The notes: generated by a model not told the origin, from the sequence alone. 64,000 nucleotides of DNA from Streptomyces cyaneofuscatus (GCF_000718135.1 NZ_JOEM01000002.1:124001-188000); one strand, 5' to 3'. Shown: positions 24,891 to 33,926, counted from the stretch's first letter. Numbers and translations are program-made.

Positions 24891-26183
24891 TCAGGCCGGT
24901 GCCGCCCCCCGCCGCGCCCCCGTCACCACCGGCGCCTTCGAGTGCGGCAGCAGATCGGCCGGGTGCTCCGGGCGAACCACCTCCACCTCCACTCCCTCCC
25001 CGAAGCGGTACGGGCGGTGCGCCAGCACCTCCGCCAGATGGCGCCGCAGCCGCGAGATCTCGGCCCGTACCGTCACCGTCCGGGTCGCGTCCCCGAAGAG
25101 GTCCTGCGCCAGCTCGGAGGCGCTGCGCCCCTCCCGGTGCACCGCCAGCGCGTACAGCAGCTCCGCGTGGCGCGGCGAGAGCCGCTGCGTCGAGGTGCCC
25201 AGGGGCCCCACCAGGTGCACGGCGAGCGCCCGCGGCCGGCTCAGGTCGAGCACCGCCCGGCGCGGCGCCCCCTCCGCCGTGCTGTCCGACACCTGCACCA
25301 GCCAGCCGCCCGGCAGCGGCTCCACCCGGCACATCCCCAGCGAGGGCAGCCACACCCGCCCCGCCACCAGCGACTTCGGCAGCGGCAGCCGGCCCACCGG
25401 CGGCATCCCCGTCACCGCCGCCAGCCACCCGTGCGTGTCCACCGCCAGAGCCCGGCCACCCAGCCGGCACAGGATCGGCGCCGCCACCGCACGCAGCCGC
25501 TCGATCGCCACCAGATGGCGGGTACGGATCTCCCCCTCGGCGAGCCGGGCCACCGAGTCCACCAGGGCCAGCGTCGCCGGATGGAAGGTGGAGGCGGGGC
25601 CGCTGATGTCGACGATCCCCACCAGCCGCCCGTCGCGCGGATCGCGGACCGGGGCCGCCGCGCAGGTCCAGTTGTGCAGGGCCCGGATGAAGTGCTCGGC
25701 CGAGTGGACCTGGATCGGTGCGCGGGCCGCCAGCGCCGTACCGATCGCGTTCGTCCCCGTCGCCCCCTCCGCCCAGGCCGCCCCCTCCTCCAGGCAGATG
25801 TCGTGCGCCCGGTGGAGCACTCCGGAGTTGCCCTGGCGCCACAGCACCCGGCCCTCCACGTCGGTGACCACCATGATCTGCTGCGCGGCGTCGGCGATGG
25901 ACGCGAGCCCCGCCCGCAGCAGCGGCATCACCTCGCCGAGGGCCGTGCTGTGCCGCCGGTGCTCGATCTCCTCGGCCTCCAGCAGCTCGCTCTCCGGCGA
26001 CTGCTCGGGGTCGATACCGCTGCGTACGACGCGCTCCCAGGAGGCGTCGATCTCCGCGCGCGGGGCGACGGAGGACCGCTCGCCCGCCAGCCGGGCCTCC
26101 CTGGCCCGGTGGAGCAGCCGGGTCGCGCGGTCCGCCTCCTGGCCGATCACGCGCACCGCTCCGGCAGAACTCGTCCGACTCAT
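24891..26183 (-). CDS. GAF-domain transcriptional regulator with C-terminal winged helix
   Basis: A 430-residue cytosolic regulator. The N-terminal helical part (ASWERVVRSGIDPE) and GAF sensor (IMVVTDVEGRVLW through GIVDISGPAS) are typical of AcoR-like signal domains. There is no sigma-54 AAA module. The C-terminus (SPRHAELLYALAVHREGRSA, ELAQDLFGDATRTVTVRAEI, SRLRRHL) looks like a winged-helix DNA-binding domain. Streptomycete relatives often accompany aldehyde or alcohol dehydrogenases; none is adjacent here. ATG 26183 is chosen from the start of the conserved region. TTGCAA repeats about 90 bp upstream may be its own binding site. Confidence 0.82.
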   Translation of the reverse strand: MSRTSSAGAVRVIGQEADRATRLLHRAREARLAGERSSVAPRAEIDASWERVVRSGIDPEQSPESELLEAEEIEHRRHSTALGEVMPLLRAGLASIADAAQQIMVVTDVEGRVLWRQGNSGVLHRAHDICLEEGAAWAEGATGTNAIGTALAARAPIQVHSAEHFIRALHNWTCAAAPVRDPRDGRLVGIVDISGPASTFHPATLALVDSVARLAEGEIRTRHLVAIERLRAVAAPILCRLGGRALAVDTHGWLAAVTGMPPVGRLPLPKSLVAGRVWLPSLGMCRVEPLPGGWLVQVSDSTAEGAPRRAVLDLSRPRALAVHLVGPLGTSTQRLSPRHAELLYALAVHREGRSASELAQDLFGDATRTVTVRAEISRLRRHLAEVLAHRPYRFGEGVEVEVVRPEHPADLLPHSKAPVVTGARRGAAPA

Positions 26184-26272
26184 GGTCCCCACCCGTTCCC
26201 CCCGAAACACTGTGAGCTCTCCGGCCCCATCCTGCCGCTGCCCGGACGTACCCACCGCGCAGTCCACACAAT

Positions 26273-26290
26273 GGTTGCAACCCTTTGCAA
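26273..26290. promoter_or_regulatory. TTGCAA repeats upstream of the GAF regulator
   Basis: GGTTGCAACC (26273-26282) is a perfect 10-bp palindrome, and a second TTGCAA sits at 26285-26290, exactly 10 bp after the first. On the gene's strand it reads GTTGCAAAGGGTTGCAAC. One-turn spacing is typical of cooperative sites; autoregulation is inferred. Confidence 0.45.
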
Positions 26291-26428
26291 CTCTGGCGAT
26301 GCCGCACCGAACCGTACGAGAGTGGGAGCGTGCCGTACGCCGGGCCCGTGCCCGGCGAGCGGCACGGTTCAAGCATGGAGGGTGGTGCCGTGTCGGCGCA
26401 GCACCACCCTCCGTCGCTTCCCCGGCGC

Positions 26429-28066
26429 CTACTCCGCGACCGGCCGGGCCCGGTTCACCACCGAGGCCAGATCCAGACTGTGCGGCAGCGTCCCGAACGC
26501 CGTGCCCCAGTCCCCGCCCAGCCGTGACGCGCAGAACGCGTCGGAGACCTCCGGCGGCGCCCACCGCACCAGCAGCGACCCCTGGAGCACCAGCGCCATC
26601 CGCTCCACCAGCCGCCGCGCCCGCGCCTCGATCCCCTCCAGGTCCGCCAGCTCGGTCAGCAGGTCCTTGATCGCCGCGTCCAGCCGGTGATCGGCCCCGC
26701 GCGCCTTCCCGACCTCCCGCAGGAACGCGTCCAGCGCCTGCGGCTCCCGCTGGAGCGCCCGCAGCACGTCCAGCGCCTGTACGTTCCCCGAGCCCTCCCA
26801 GATCGAGTTGAGCGGCGCCTCACGCAGCAGCCGGGGCATCCCCGACTCCTCGACGTACCCGTTCCCGCCGAGGCATTCCAGCGCCTCGCCGACGACCGGC
26901 GTGCACCGCTTGGTGACCCAGTATTTGGCGGCGGGCACCGCGATCCGCAGGAACGCCCGCTCCTCCTCGGTGTCCGTGTCGTACGCCGAGGCCAGCCGCA
27001 TCGCCAGGACGGTCGCCGCCTCCGACTCCAGCGCCAGATCGGCCAGCACGTTGCGCATCAGCGGCTTGTCGATCAGCAGCCCGCCGAACGCCGAGCGGTA
27101 CGTGGCGTGGTGGATCGCCTGGGCCACCGCCTGCCGCATCAGCGCCGCCGAACCCACCACGCAGTCCAGCCGGGTGGCCGCCACCATCTCGATGATGGTG
27201 CGCACCCCGCGCCCCTCCTCGCCGACCCGGCGGGCCCAGGTCCCGTCGAACTCGACCTCGCTGGAGGCGTTGGACTTGTTGCCCAGCTTGTCCTTCAGCC
27301 GCTGGATCGCGAACACGTTGCGCGTACCGTCGGGCAGCACCCGCGGCACCAGGAAGCACGTCAGCCCGCCCGGCGCCTGCGCCAGCACGAGGAACCCGTC
27401 CGACATCGGCGCCGAACAGAACCACTTGTGCCCGGTGAGCAGATACTCGCCCTCCCCGGACAGCGGCTCCGCCCGGGTCGTGTTGGACCGTACGTCGGTG
27501 CCGCCCTGCTTCTCCGTCATCCCCATCCCGAAGAGCACCCCGGCCTTCTCCTGCGCGGGCCGCAGCCCCTCCTCGTAGACGTACGAGGTCAGCCGCGGCT
27601 CCCACTCGGCGGCCAGCACCGGGTCGGTCCGCAGCGCGGGCACCGCGGCGTGCGTCATCGAGAGCGGGCAGCCGTGCCCCGCCTCGGCCTGCGTCCAGAC
27701 CAGGAACCCGGCCGCACGCCGCACATGGCCGGCCGGCCGGCCCCAGGCGTCGGTCAGCCCGGCGGCGACCGCGTGGCCCAGGAGCCGGTGCCAGGACGGA
27801 TGGAACTCGACTTCGTCGATCCGGTTCCCATACCGGTCGTGGGTGCGCAGAACGGGCGGATGCTCGTTGGCCTGGGCACCCCACTCCTGAGCCTGAGCCG
27901 AACCCGCCGACTGCCCGAGCCTGCTGAGTTCCTCCCGCGCCGCGGGCAGGACGCCCGGATCGATGTGCCGCTCGACGGCCTCGGACAGGGCCCGGTCCGC
28001 GGCGAAGACGTCATAGCCGACCAGCGGCGGAACCTGATTGGTCACTGTGTGGGTGGTGGCTGCCAT
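26429..28066 (-). CDS. AidB-like acyl-CoA dehydrogenase family protein
   Basis: A 545-residue flavoprotein matching the AidB branch in length and motifs. The N-terminal extension is VPPLVGYDVFAADRAL. The flavin region holds GMGMTEKQGGTDVRSN and TGHKWFCSAPMSD. The C-terminal NSIWEGSGNVQALDVLRAL contains the active-site Glu. AidB binds DNA and is linked to alkylation-damage protection with weak isovaleryl-CoA dehydrogenase activity; either role is possible here. ATG 28066 lies 6 nt from a TACCGT -10-like box, so the transcript may be leaderless. It is divergent from the YihY gene. Confidence 0.92.
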   Translation of the reverse strand: MAATTHTVTNQVPPLVGYDVFAADRALSEAVERHIDPGVLPAAREELSRLGQSAGSAQAQEWGAQANEHPPVLRTHDRYGNRIDEVEFHPSWHRLLGHAVAAGLTDAWGRPAGHVRRAAGFLVWTQAEAGHGCPLSMTHAAVPALRTDPVLAAEWEPRLTSYVYEEGLRPAQEKAGVLFGMGMTEKQGGTDVRSNTTRAEPLSGEGEYLLTGHKWFCSAPMSDGFLVLAQAPGGLTCFLVPRVLPDGTRNVFAIQRLKDKLGNKSNASSEVEFDGTWARRVGEEGRGVRTIIEMVAATRLDCVVGSAALMRQAVAQAIHHATYRSAFGGLLIDKPLMRNVLADLALESEAATVLAMRLASAYDTDTEEERAFLRIAVPAAKYWVTKRCTPVVGEALECLGGNGYVEESGMPRLLREAPLNSIWEGSGNVQALDVLRALQREPQALDAFLREVGKARGADHRLDAAIKDLLTELADLEGIEARARRLVERMALVLQGSLLVRWAPPEVSDAFCASRLGGDWGTAFGTLPHSLDLASVVNRARPVAE

Positions 28067-28071
28067 GCCGA

Positions 28072-28078
28072 TACGGTA
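28072..28078. promoter_or_regulatory. Shared, nearly symmetric -10 element for two divergent genes
   Basis: TACGGTA reads as TACGGT on the plus strand (6 nt before GTG 28084) and as TACCGT on the minus strand (6 nt before ATG 28066). Both spacings suit leaderless transcription. The start codons are only 17 bp apart, so each promoter's -35 would lie in the other gene. Confidence 0.55.
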
Positions 28079-28083
28079 AGGAG

Positions 28084-29283
28084 GTGCAGGCAGCAAATGA
28101 AACACCCGAGCGGCCACCGGGCCGACTCCACCGGGCCCGAGTCCTCTACCGCAACGTCTCCAAGCGGCGGATGGCATGGCAGTTGCTCAAGGACACCGTC
28201 AACTCGTGCATCGAGTACCGGATCCTCGGGCTGGCGGCCGAGGCGGCCTTCTTCACCCTGCTCTCCCTGCCGCCGCTGCTGCTCGGCATGATCGGGCTGC
28301 TCGGTTACGTCGACGAGTGGACGACCACCACCACGGTCGCCTCCATCGAGCGCAACATCCTCTCGGCCTCGCAGACCGTGCTCTCCGAGCGCGGGGTCAA
28401 CGACTTCGCCAAACCGCTGCTGGCCGACGTCACCACCGGCGCCCGCCCCGACGTGATCTCCATCGGCTTCGCCATCGCCCTGTGGTCCGGCTCCCGCGCG
28501 GTGAACGTCTTCATCGACACCATCACCGTCATGTACGGCCTCGACGGCCACCGCGGCATCGTCAAGACCCGCCTGCTCGCCTTCCTGCTGTACGTCGTCG
28601 CCCTGCTGCTGGGTGCGGTGGTGCTGCCGCTGCTCGTCGTCGGCCCCGACCGGGTCGTCGAACTCGTGCCCTGGGGCACCGAGGTCATCGCCGTCCTCTA
28701 CTGGCCGCTGGTCATATTGCTGACGATCGCGTTCCTCACCACGCTCTACCACGTGTCCGTCCCCGTCCGTTCGCCCTGGATCGAGGACGTCCCCGGGGCG
28801 CTCGTGGCGCTCGGGATGTGGGTGCTCGGCAGCTTCCTGCTCCGGATCTACCTCACGAACACCGTCGAAGGCCCCACGATCTACGGCTCCTTGGCGGCAC
28901 CCATCGCCGTCCTGCTCTGGATCGGCATCTCCGCCTTCGCCGTCCTGGTCGGCGCCGCGGTCAACGCGGCCATCGACCACGTGTGGCCCTCGCTCGCCAC
29001 CGCCGCCGCCCGCGAGGCCACCGAACGCGTCCGGGCCGCGCAGGCCGCCGAGTTCGTCGCCCGGACCCGCCCGGCCACCTGGGACACCGGGGACGACGAC
29101 GAGGACGAGGATGACGGCCCGGCGTACATGCCCTCGGAGTTCCCCGAGCGCTGGTCCCGCTTCCTGCCGCCCGACGACGTCAAGTCACGGCTCCAGTCGA
29201 CCTGGGAGAAGGAACCGAAGGGCGGCAAGGCGGGCAAGGAGTCGGGGCACTCCACGAACGACTCCGGACCGCCGTCGGCCTGA
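28084..29283 (+). CDS. YihY/BrkB-family inner membrane protein
   Basis: A 399-residue membrane protein with about six helices and the family-typical IEYRILGLAAEAAFFTLLSLPP, WSGSRAVNVFIDTI and GPTIYGSLAAPIAVLLWI. The tail after residue 320 is soluble, with an acidic cluster (DDDEDEDD) and a Lys/Gly-rich end. The function of YihY proteins is unsettled; the old RNase BN label is wrong. GTG 28084 is used because no later in-frame start keeps the first conserved block comfortably, and a -10-like box sits 6 nt upstream. Confidence 0.9.
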   Translation: MQAANETPERPPGRLHRARVLYRNVSKRRMAWQLLKDTVNSCIEYRILGLAAEAAFFTLLSLPPLLLGMIGLLGYVDEWTTTTTVASIERNILSASQTVLSERGVNDFAKPLLADVTTGARPDVISIGFAIALWSGSRAVNVFIDTITVMYGLDGHRGIVKTRLLAFLLYVVALLLGAVVLPLLVVGPDRVVELVPWGTEVIAVLYWPLVILLTIAFLTTLYHVSVPVRSPWIEDVPGALVALGMWVLGSFLLRIYLTNTVEGPTIYGSLAAPIAVLLWIGISAFAVLVGAAVNAAIDHVWPSLATAAAREATERVRAAQAAEFVARTRPATWDTGDDDEDEDDGPAYMPSEFPERWSRFLPPDDVKSRLQSTWEKEPKGGKAGKESGHSTNDSGPPSA

Positions 29284-29305
29284 CCTTCCGCGCTAGCGTG
29301 GGGAC

Positions 29306-30088
29306 ATGGACCAGGAACAGCGGCGCTACCGGGAACGGCCCTCCCGGCTGCCCGGTGCCGTCGTCTGGACCTGGGACGCCCCCGACCACCCGCCGCGGGA
29401 GCCCCGCTCCGTGCTGCCCGACGGCTGCATGGACCTGATCTGGACCGACGGCCGTATCGTCGTCGCCGGTCCTGACACCCACGCCTTCCAGGTGGAACCG
29501 CGGAACCGGGCCTCCTGCGCCGCGATCCGCCTCGCCCCCGGCACCGCCCCCGTACTCCTCGGCATACCGGCGCACGAGCTGCGCGACCACCGCGCCGACC
29601 TCACCGACCTCTGGCCCTCGGCAGCCGTACGCCGGCTCACCGACCGGATCGACCGGGCCCCCGACCCCGCGGCGGCCCTGGAACGGTTCGCTCTGGACCG
29701 CATCGCCGACACCGGACCCCCGGACCCGCGGACGGTCGCCGTCGCCGAGGGACTGCGCCGGGGCCGGTCCGTCGCGGCGACGGCGGCGGAGGCCGGACTC
29801 GGCGCCCGCCAGCTCCACCGCCGCTCCCTTGCCGCCTTCGGCTACGGCCCCAAGACGCTGGCCCGCATCCTTCGCCTCCAGCGCGCCCTGGAGCTCATCC
29901 GCACCGGCCTCCCGTACGCAGAAGCGGCCTGCGCGGCGGGCTGCACCGACCAGGCCCACCTCGCCCGGGAGATGCGCGACCTGGCCGGCACGACCCTCGG
30001 GGTCTACTTCGCCTCGGCGGCAGGCGACTCGGAGGCGGCGGCGAACAGCGAGACCCCGCAGCCGTCCGGGTCCAGCACCACAGCGTAG
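29306..30088 (+). CDS. AraC-family transcriptional regulator
   Basis: A 260-residue regulator. The N-terminal domain (SVLPDGCMDLIWTDG onward) resembles the DUF6597 sensor common in actinobacterial AraC proteins. The C-terminal double helix-turn-helix is SVAATAAEAGLGARQLHRR and PYAEAACAAGCTDQAHLARE. TAGCGT at 29294-29299 lies 6 nt before the ATG, suggesting leaderless transcription. Its last 28 codons overlap the convergent VOC gene by 85 bp, so its C-terminal tail is unlikely to be conserved. Confidence 0.9.
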   Translation: MDQEQRRYRERPSRLPGAVVWTWDAPDHPPREPRSVLPDGCMDLIWTDGRIVVAGPDTHAFQVEPRNRASCAAIRLAPGTAPVLLGIPAHELRDHRADLTDLWPSAAVRRLTDRIDRAPDPAAALERFALDRIADTGPPDPRTVAVAEGLRRGRSVAATAAEAGLGARQLHRRSLAAFGYGPKTLARILRLQRALELIRTGLPYAEAACAAGCTDQAHLAREMRDLAGTTLGVYFASAAGDSEAAANSETPQPSGSSTTA

Positions 30089-30420
30089 CGCTGCCCCCAC
30101 ACCGCGTCCCACGGCTTCAGGTGCCCCGCGTACCCGGCACCGGTGAGCTCCGCGTACAGCGCGTCCACCTCCGCCGGGCTGTCGCAGACGAACGCCAGCC
30201 CCAGCCGCTCCCCGCCCGCCGGGCGCTCCCAGCTCGGGTCGAACGAGAGGATGACGTCCTCGGTGTCCCACAGCAGCCGCTGCCCGCCCGGCAGGACCAC
30301 CTCCACATGCGGGGCGGACTCCGCCCCGGCAGGGATGTCGAGGCCGAGCCTGCGGTAGAAGGCGAGCGAGGCCGCCAGGTCGGCCGTGATGATGCTGATC
30401 GCGTCGAGTCGTGGAGTCAT
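30004..30420 (-). CDS. VOC-family (glyoxalase-like) protein
   Basis: A 138-residue metal-fold protein with two beta-alpha-beta-beta-beta units: LDAISIITADLAASLAFYRR starts the first, and LGLAFVCDSPAEVDALYAEL starts the second. The C-terminus (AVVLDPDGCGVSLFA) is typical of glyoxalase/bleomycin-resistance proteins. The substrate is unknown. It is convergent with the AraC gene and their coding ends overlap by 85 bp, so the pair may be regulated together or interfere. Confidence 0.9.
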   Translation of the reverse strand: MTPRLDAISIITADLAASLAFYRRLGLDIPAGAESAPHVEVVLPGGQRLLWDTEDVILSFDPSWERPAGGERLGLAFVCDSPAEVDALYAELTGAGYAGHLKPWDAVWGQRYAVVLDPDGCGVSLFAAASESPAAEAK

Positions 30421-30488
30421 GGAGCGACGGTAGGCGCCCACCGTCCCCACGGTCTTGTACGAATCGGACGCCGGGCGCCCCATCGGGG

Positions 30489-32036
30489 TCACCCCCAGCA
30501 GTCACCCACTGAAGTCCCCGCCTCGGTCAGCGCGAGCCCCAGATCCGCCCGCTCGGTCACCCACCGCGTCGGCCGGTGGCGCGGATCGCCCGTCGTCGCG
30601 TGCAGCGCCCGCTGGAGCTCCAGCAGCCGGGGAGCCCCGATCCGCTCGCCCCAGGCCAGCGGCCCGGCCGGATAGCCGAGCCCGGTCGTCACCGCCAGAT
30701 CGATGTCGGCCGGGGTGGCGAGCGACCGCTCCGCGATCGAGGCGCCCACGGCGACGATCGACGACAGCAGCCGCTGCGCGACGGAGCCCGCCGTGTCCCG
30801 CACCACCGTCACGGCGTGCGGCTCACCGCCCGCCGCCCGCGCCAGCACCGCCCGCGCGTCCCGGGCCGCCGCCGGGCCGGTGGCGGCCGTCACCGCCAGG
30901 ACCCGCCGCCGCCCGGCCGCGGGCAGCACCTCCACGCCCACCGTCCGCTCCGCCGGCAGCCCGCCCGCCCGGATCGCACCGGACACCGTGGTGCCCCAGA
31001 CCGGCACCAGCACCAGCGCATCGGAGGAGGGCCCGTCACCCCGCTCGACCCGGACCCCGGCCGCCTCCAGCGCACCGGCCAAGGCCTCCACGTACGCCGC
31101 GGTCTCCCCGGACCCGCTCGCGGCCAGGAACACCGGCCGGTCGCCGTCCCCGGTCACCGCCGGTTCCGGAGCCGGTCCCTCGGCGCCGTCGCCGTACGCG
31201 TACCAGCCCTGCCCGGTCTTACGCCCGTGCAGCCCCGCCACCACCCGGTTCGGGGTGAGGTACGAAGGCCGGAGCCGGTCCTCGTACCGGAAGCCCTGCC
31301 AGATCGAGTCGATCACCGCGGCCGTCACATCCAGCCCCGTCAGGTCCATCAGCTCGAACGGGCCCATCCGCAGCCCCAGCACGTCCCGCGCGATCCGGTC
31401 GATGTCCGCGGGCCCCGCCACCGACTCCTCCAGCAGCGCGAGTGCCTCCGTCACCAGCCCGCGCCCCGCGTGGTTGACCAGAAAGCCGGGGGTGTCGGCC
31501 ACGGTCACCGCCCGGTGCCCGCACCCCTCCACCAGCTCGGTCAGCAGCGCCGGGATCTCCGGGCGGGTCGCCGCCCCCGGCACCACCTCCACGATCCGCA
31601 TCAGCGGCACCGGGTTGAAGAAGTGCAGCCCGGCCAGGCGCGACGGGTCCTGGAGGGTCGCCGCGATCCGGGTCACCGACAGGGACGAGGTGTTGGTCGC
31701 GAAGACGGCGGAGGACGGCAGCGCCCGCTCCAGCTTCCCGAACACCTCGGCCTTGGTCTCCAGGTCCTCCCGTACGGCCTCGATGACCAGCTCCACGTCC
31801 GGCCCGGCCGCCCACGGGTCGGCCAGCGGCACCAGCCGCGCCACGGACGCGTCCCGGCCGGCGGCGGACATCCGGCCCTTGGCCACCGCCCGGTCCAGCA
31901 TCGAGACGACGAACTCCACGGCGTCCGTCACCGCTTCGGCCCGTACGTCGCCCAGCTCCACGGTGTGTCCCGCGCTCGCCGCCCACTGGGCGATGCCGCG
32001 GCCCATGGCCCCGGCTCCGACGATCCTGATACGCAT
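30489..32036 (-). CDS. 3-hydroxyacyl-CoA dehydrogenase, PaaH-like, two-domain
   Basis: It oxidises a 3-hydroxyacyl-CoA to the 3-oxoacyl-CoA with NAD+. The Rossmann site VGAGAMGRGIAQWAASAGH opens the 515-residue protein. The catalytic blocks NTSSLSVTRIA, HFFNPVPLMRIVEVV and TPGFLVNHAGRGL follow. A second C-terminal 3HCDH-type domain is present (TGLGYPAGPLAWGERIG). With a CatI/CatJ pair upstream, its substrate may be 3-hydroxyadipyl-CoA. ATG 32036 is chosen from homologous starts; ATG 32069 is an equally possible start 27 nt after catJ. Confidence 0.9.
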   Translation of the reverse strand: MRIRIVGAGAMGRGIAQWAASAGHTVELGDVRAEAVTDAVEFVVSMLDRAVAKGRMSAAGRDASVARLVPLADPWAAGPDVELVIEAVREDLETKAEVFGKLERALPSSAVFATNTSSLSVTRIAATLQDPSRLAGLHFFNPVPLMRIVEVVPGAATRPEIPALLTELVEGCGHRAVTVADTPGFLVNHAGRGLVTEALALLEESVAGPADIDRIARDVLGLRMGPFELMDLTGLDVTAAVIDSIWQGFRYEDRLRPSYLTPNRVVAGLHGRKTGQGWYAYGDGAEGPAPEPAVTGDGDRPVFLAASGSGETAAYVEALAGALEAAGVRVERGDGPSSDALVLVPVWGTTVSGAIRAGGLPAERTVGVEVLPAAGRRRVLAVTAATGPAAARDARAVLARAAGGEPHAVTVVRDTAGSVAQRLLSSIVAVGASIAERSLATPADIDLAVTTGLGYPAGPLAWGERIGAPRLLELQRALHATTGDPRHRPTRWVTERADLGLALTEAGTSVGDCWG

Positions 32037-32096
32037 GGCAGTTGGGGCCCTTTCGGCGGAGACGGTCATGAAGCGGAGATGGTGATGAAGAGGGTG

Positions 32097-32882
32097 TCAG
32101 CGGAGGTAGACACGGTCGGGGTCGACATCGTCGCGCAGGAGTCGCAGCTCAGCACCGGTGGGCGGCTCCACCGTCGTCACCGTGTCGGCCACCTTCAGCT
32201 CCCAGCCGGTCGCGGCCCGCACCTGCTCGACGGTGACCCCGGGGTGCACGGCGACCAGCCGCAGCTCGTCGCCGACGCCGTCCCGGGCGAGGATGCCCAG
32301 CTCGGTGATGACCCGGGTGACGCCGGTACCGAGCGGGCGGATGCCGTCCGCGAGCGCCCGGTCCGGGCCGGGCGTCGTACAGAAGTCGAGCTCTTCGGCG
32401 AAGGAGCGAGGAGTGTGGCGGCGCATCACGACGAAGACCTCCCGGGCGTTGGCCATCACCTCGACCGCGCCCCCGGAGCCCGGCAGCCGTACCGACGGGC
32501 GCTCCCACTCCCCGATCACGGAGGTGTTGAGGTTGCCCCACCGGTCGATCTGCGCGGCCCCCAGGAAGCCGACGTCGATGTGGCCGCCCTGGAGCACGGA
32601 GCCGAACAGCGCGGCCATCGTCAGCACCGCCTCGGCGCCCGTGATCAGCACGGCGTCCGCGATGGTCTCCGGCAGATGGGACGGATGGGCCCCGCAGACC
32701 CCGGACTCGTACACCACCTCGATCTCCGGCGCGACGGTCAGATGCGCCAGCTCGGCGGCGAGCGTCGGCAGCCCGATCCCGGCGAACACGGTCCGGCGGC
32801 CCACCAGTTCCCGAGCGGCGACGACGGAGAGCAGCTCGGAGGAGGTGACGGCCCCCGCAACCCGCGTACGCTCCTCGCTCAC
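32097..32882 (-). CDS. catJ: 3-oxoadipate CoA-transferase-type subunit B
   Basis: The beta subunit of a class I CoA-transferase, 261 residues. It carries the active-site Glu in VVYESGVCGAHPSHLPETIA. QGGHIDVGFLGAAQIDRWGN and AVHPGVTVEQVRAATGWEL also match CatJ. It should activate 3-oxoadipate with succinyl-CoA for the thiolase encoded nearby. GTG 32882 overlaps the catI stop as GTGA, so the two subunits are coupled. Confidence 0.87.
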   Translation of the reverse strand: MSEERTRVAGAVTSSELLSVVAARELVGRRTVFAGIGLPTLAAELAHLTVAPEIEVVYESGVCGAHPSHLPETIADAVLITGAEAVLTMAALFGSVLQGGHIDVGFLGAAQIDRWGNLNTSVIGEWERPSVRLPGSGGAVEVMANAREVFVVMRRHTPRSFAEELDFCTTPGPDRALADGIRPLGTGVTRVITELGILARDGVGDELRLVAVHPGVTVEQVRAATGWELKVADTVTTVEPPTGAELRLLRDDVDPDRVYLR

Positions 32883-33835
32883 AGCCGCCTCCCGTAGTCG
32901 ACCTGCCCGCTCAGCGCCTCGCCCACCGCGAGCCCCGCCCAGAATCCCTCGCCGAGCTTCGCCACGTACGCCGCGTGGTCGGCGGTCCCGTACACCCACT
33001 CCTCCAGCCACTCCCGCAGCCGCACCGGGTCCTTGCTGATCGCGGACCAGGCCCGGTAGAAGGCGTTGTCCCGGTCGTAGTAGCCCTGCGCGAACGAGGG
33101 ATGCGCCCCGCGCGGGCAGACGACCACCGCGTCGACCGCGTGCGCGGGGACGAGGGTGCGGTTCGGATCCGCGCGGACCACCTCGTCCGCCACCAGCTCC
33201 TCCACCACCACGACCGCCTTCTCTGCCGCGTACACCGCCTCGGCCTGGATGCCGGTGAGCCCCCAGATCTGGGTGTTGCCCCGGTGGTCGGCGCGCTGGG
33301 CGTGGATGAACGTCACGTCCGGGTTGACGGGCGGCACGACATGGATCTGCTCGGCGGTCCCGTCGGCGGCCGGATAGGGCGACGTGACCTTGCGGATCCC
33401 CGGGTTGACCGACGGCAGATCGCTGCCCGCGTACGAACGCAGCGGGTAGAACGGCAGCCGCTGCGCACCGGCCAGGTAGCGGCAGACCATCCCGTAGTGG
33501 CTGTACTCCTCGTACGCCAGCGGCTCGGGATCGGCGTGCTCGATACGCCGCCGCAGCTCACCGAGCGAACCGGCGGAGGAGTTCCCCACGAAGGAGGAGA
33601 CCAGCCGCGTCACGCACCCGGCGGCCAGCATCTGGTCCACCACGATGTCCGCCGTCATCCGGACGACCGTGAGATCCCGCCGGCCCTGCCGGATGATCTC
33701 GTGCCCGGCGGCGGTCGGGATGAGATGGGTGAACCCTTCGAGGCTCACGGTGTCCCCGTCGTGGACGAAGGAGGCGACGGCCTCCCGCATCGACATGACC
33801 TTGCCGGCCGCGGTCCGGTCCACGCTGCTCCTCAT
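32879..33835 (-). CDS. catI: 3-oxoadipate CoA-transferase-type subunit A
   Basis: The alpha subunit, 318 residues, with the CatI-type blocks VSLEGFTHLIPTAAGHEIIR, RSYAGSDLPSVNPGI, TFIHAQRADHRGNTQIWG and HPSFAQGYYDRDNAFYRAW. IpdA-like steroid CoA-hydrolases are related, but this sequence is closer to CatI. The start is ATG 33835; ATG 33796 (MREAVASF) is a shorter option close to where homologs begin. The gene is divergent from the LysR gene, with a candidate LysR site between them. Confidence 0.87.
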   Translation of the reverse strand: MRSSVDRTAAGKVMSMREAVASFVHDGDTVSLEGFTHLIPTAAGHEIIRQGRRDLTVVRMTADIVVDQMLAAGCVTRLVSSFVGNSSAGSLGELRRRIEHADPEPLAYEEYSHYGMVCRYLAGAQRLPFYPLRSYAGSDLPSVNPGIRKVTSPYPAADGTAEQIHVVPPVNPDVTFIHAQRADHRGNTQIWGLTGIQAEAVYAAEKAVVVVEELVADEVVRADPNRTLVPAHAVDAVVVCPRGAHPSFAQGYYDRDNAFYRAWSAISKDPVRLREWLEEWVYGTADHAAYVAKLGEGFWAGLAVGEALSGQVDYGRRL

Positions 33836-33880
33836 CGTGCCTCGACGACGGCCCCACGGTGTCAGCGCCCATTGATGGCT

Positions 33881-33894
33881 GTCCAATACCGAAT
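33881..33894 (-). promoter_or_regulatory. Candidate LysR operator or promoter element before catI
   Basis: On the minus strand this reads ATTCGGTATTGGAC. The same 14-mer with one change (ATTCGATATTGGAC) lies in the same orientation before the thiolase gene at 34860. The match makes both likely targets of the LysR protein encoded between them. Confidence 0.6.
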
Positions 33895-33926
33895 TAAGGT
33901 CGGATCAAGACGCCAGGAGTATGAAT

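Noticed and set aside
33921..33926. ATG 33921 as LysR start
   Set aside because: Only one base separates it from AGGAG; ATG 33927 has 7-nt spacing and begins the conserved MELRHL.
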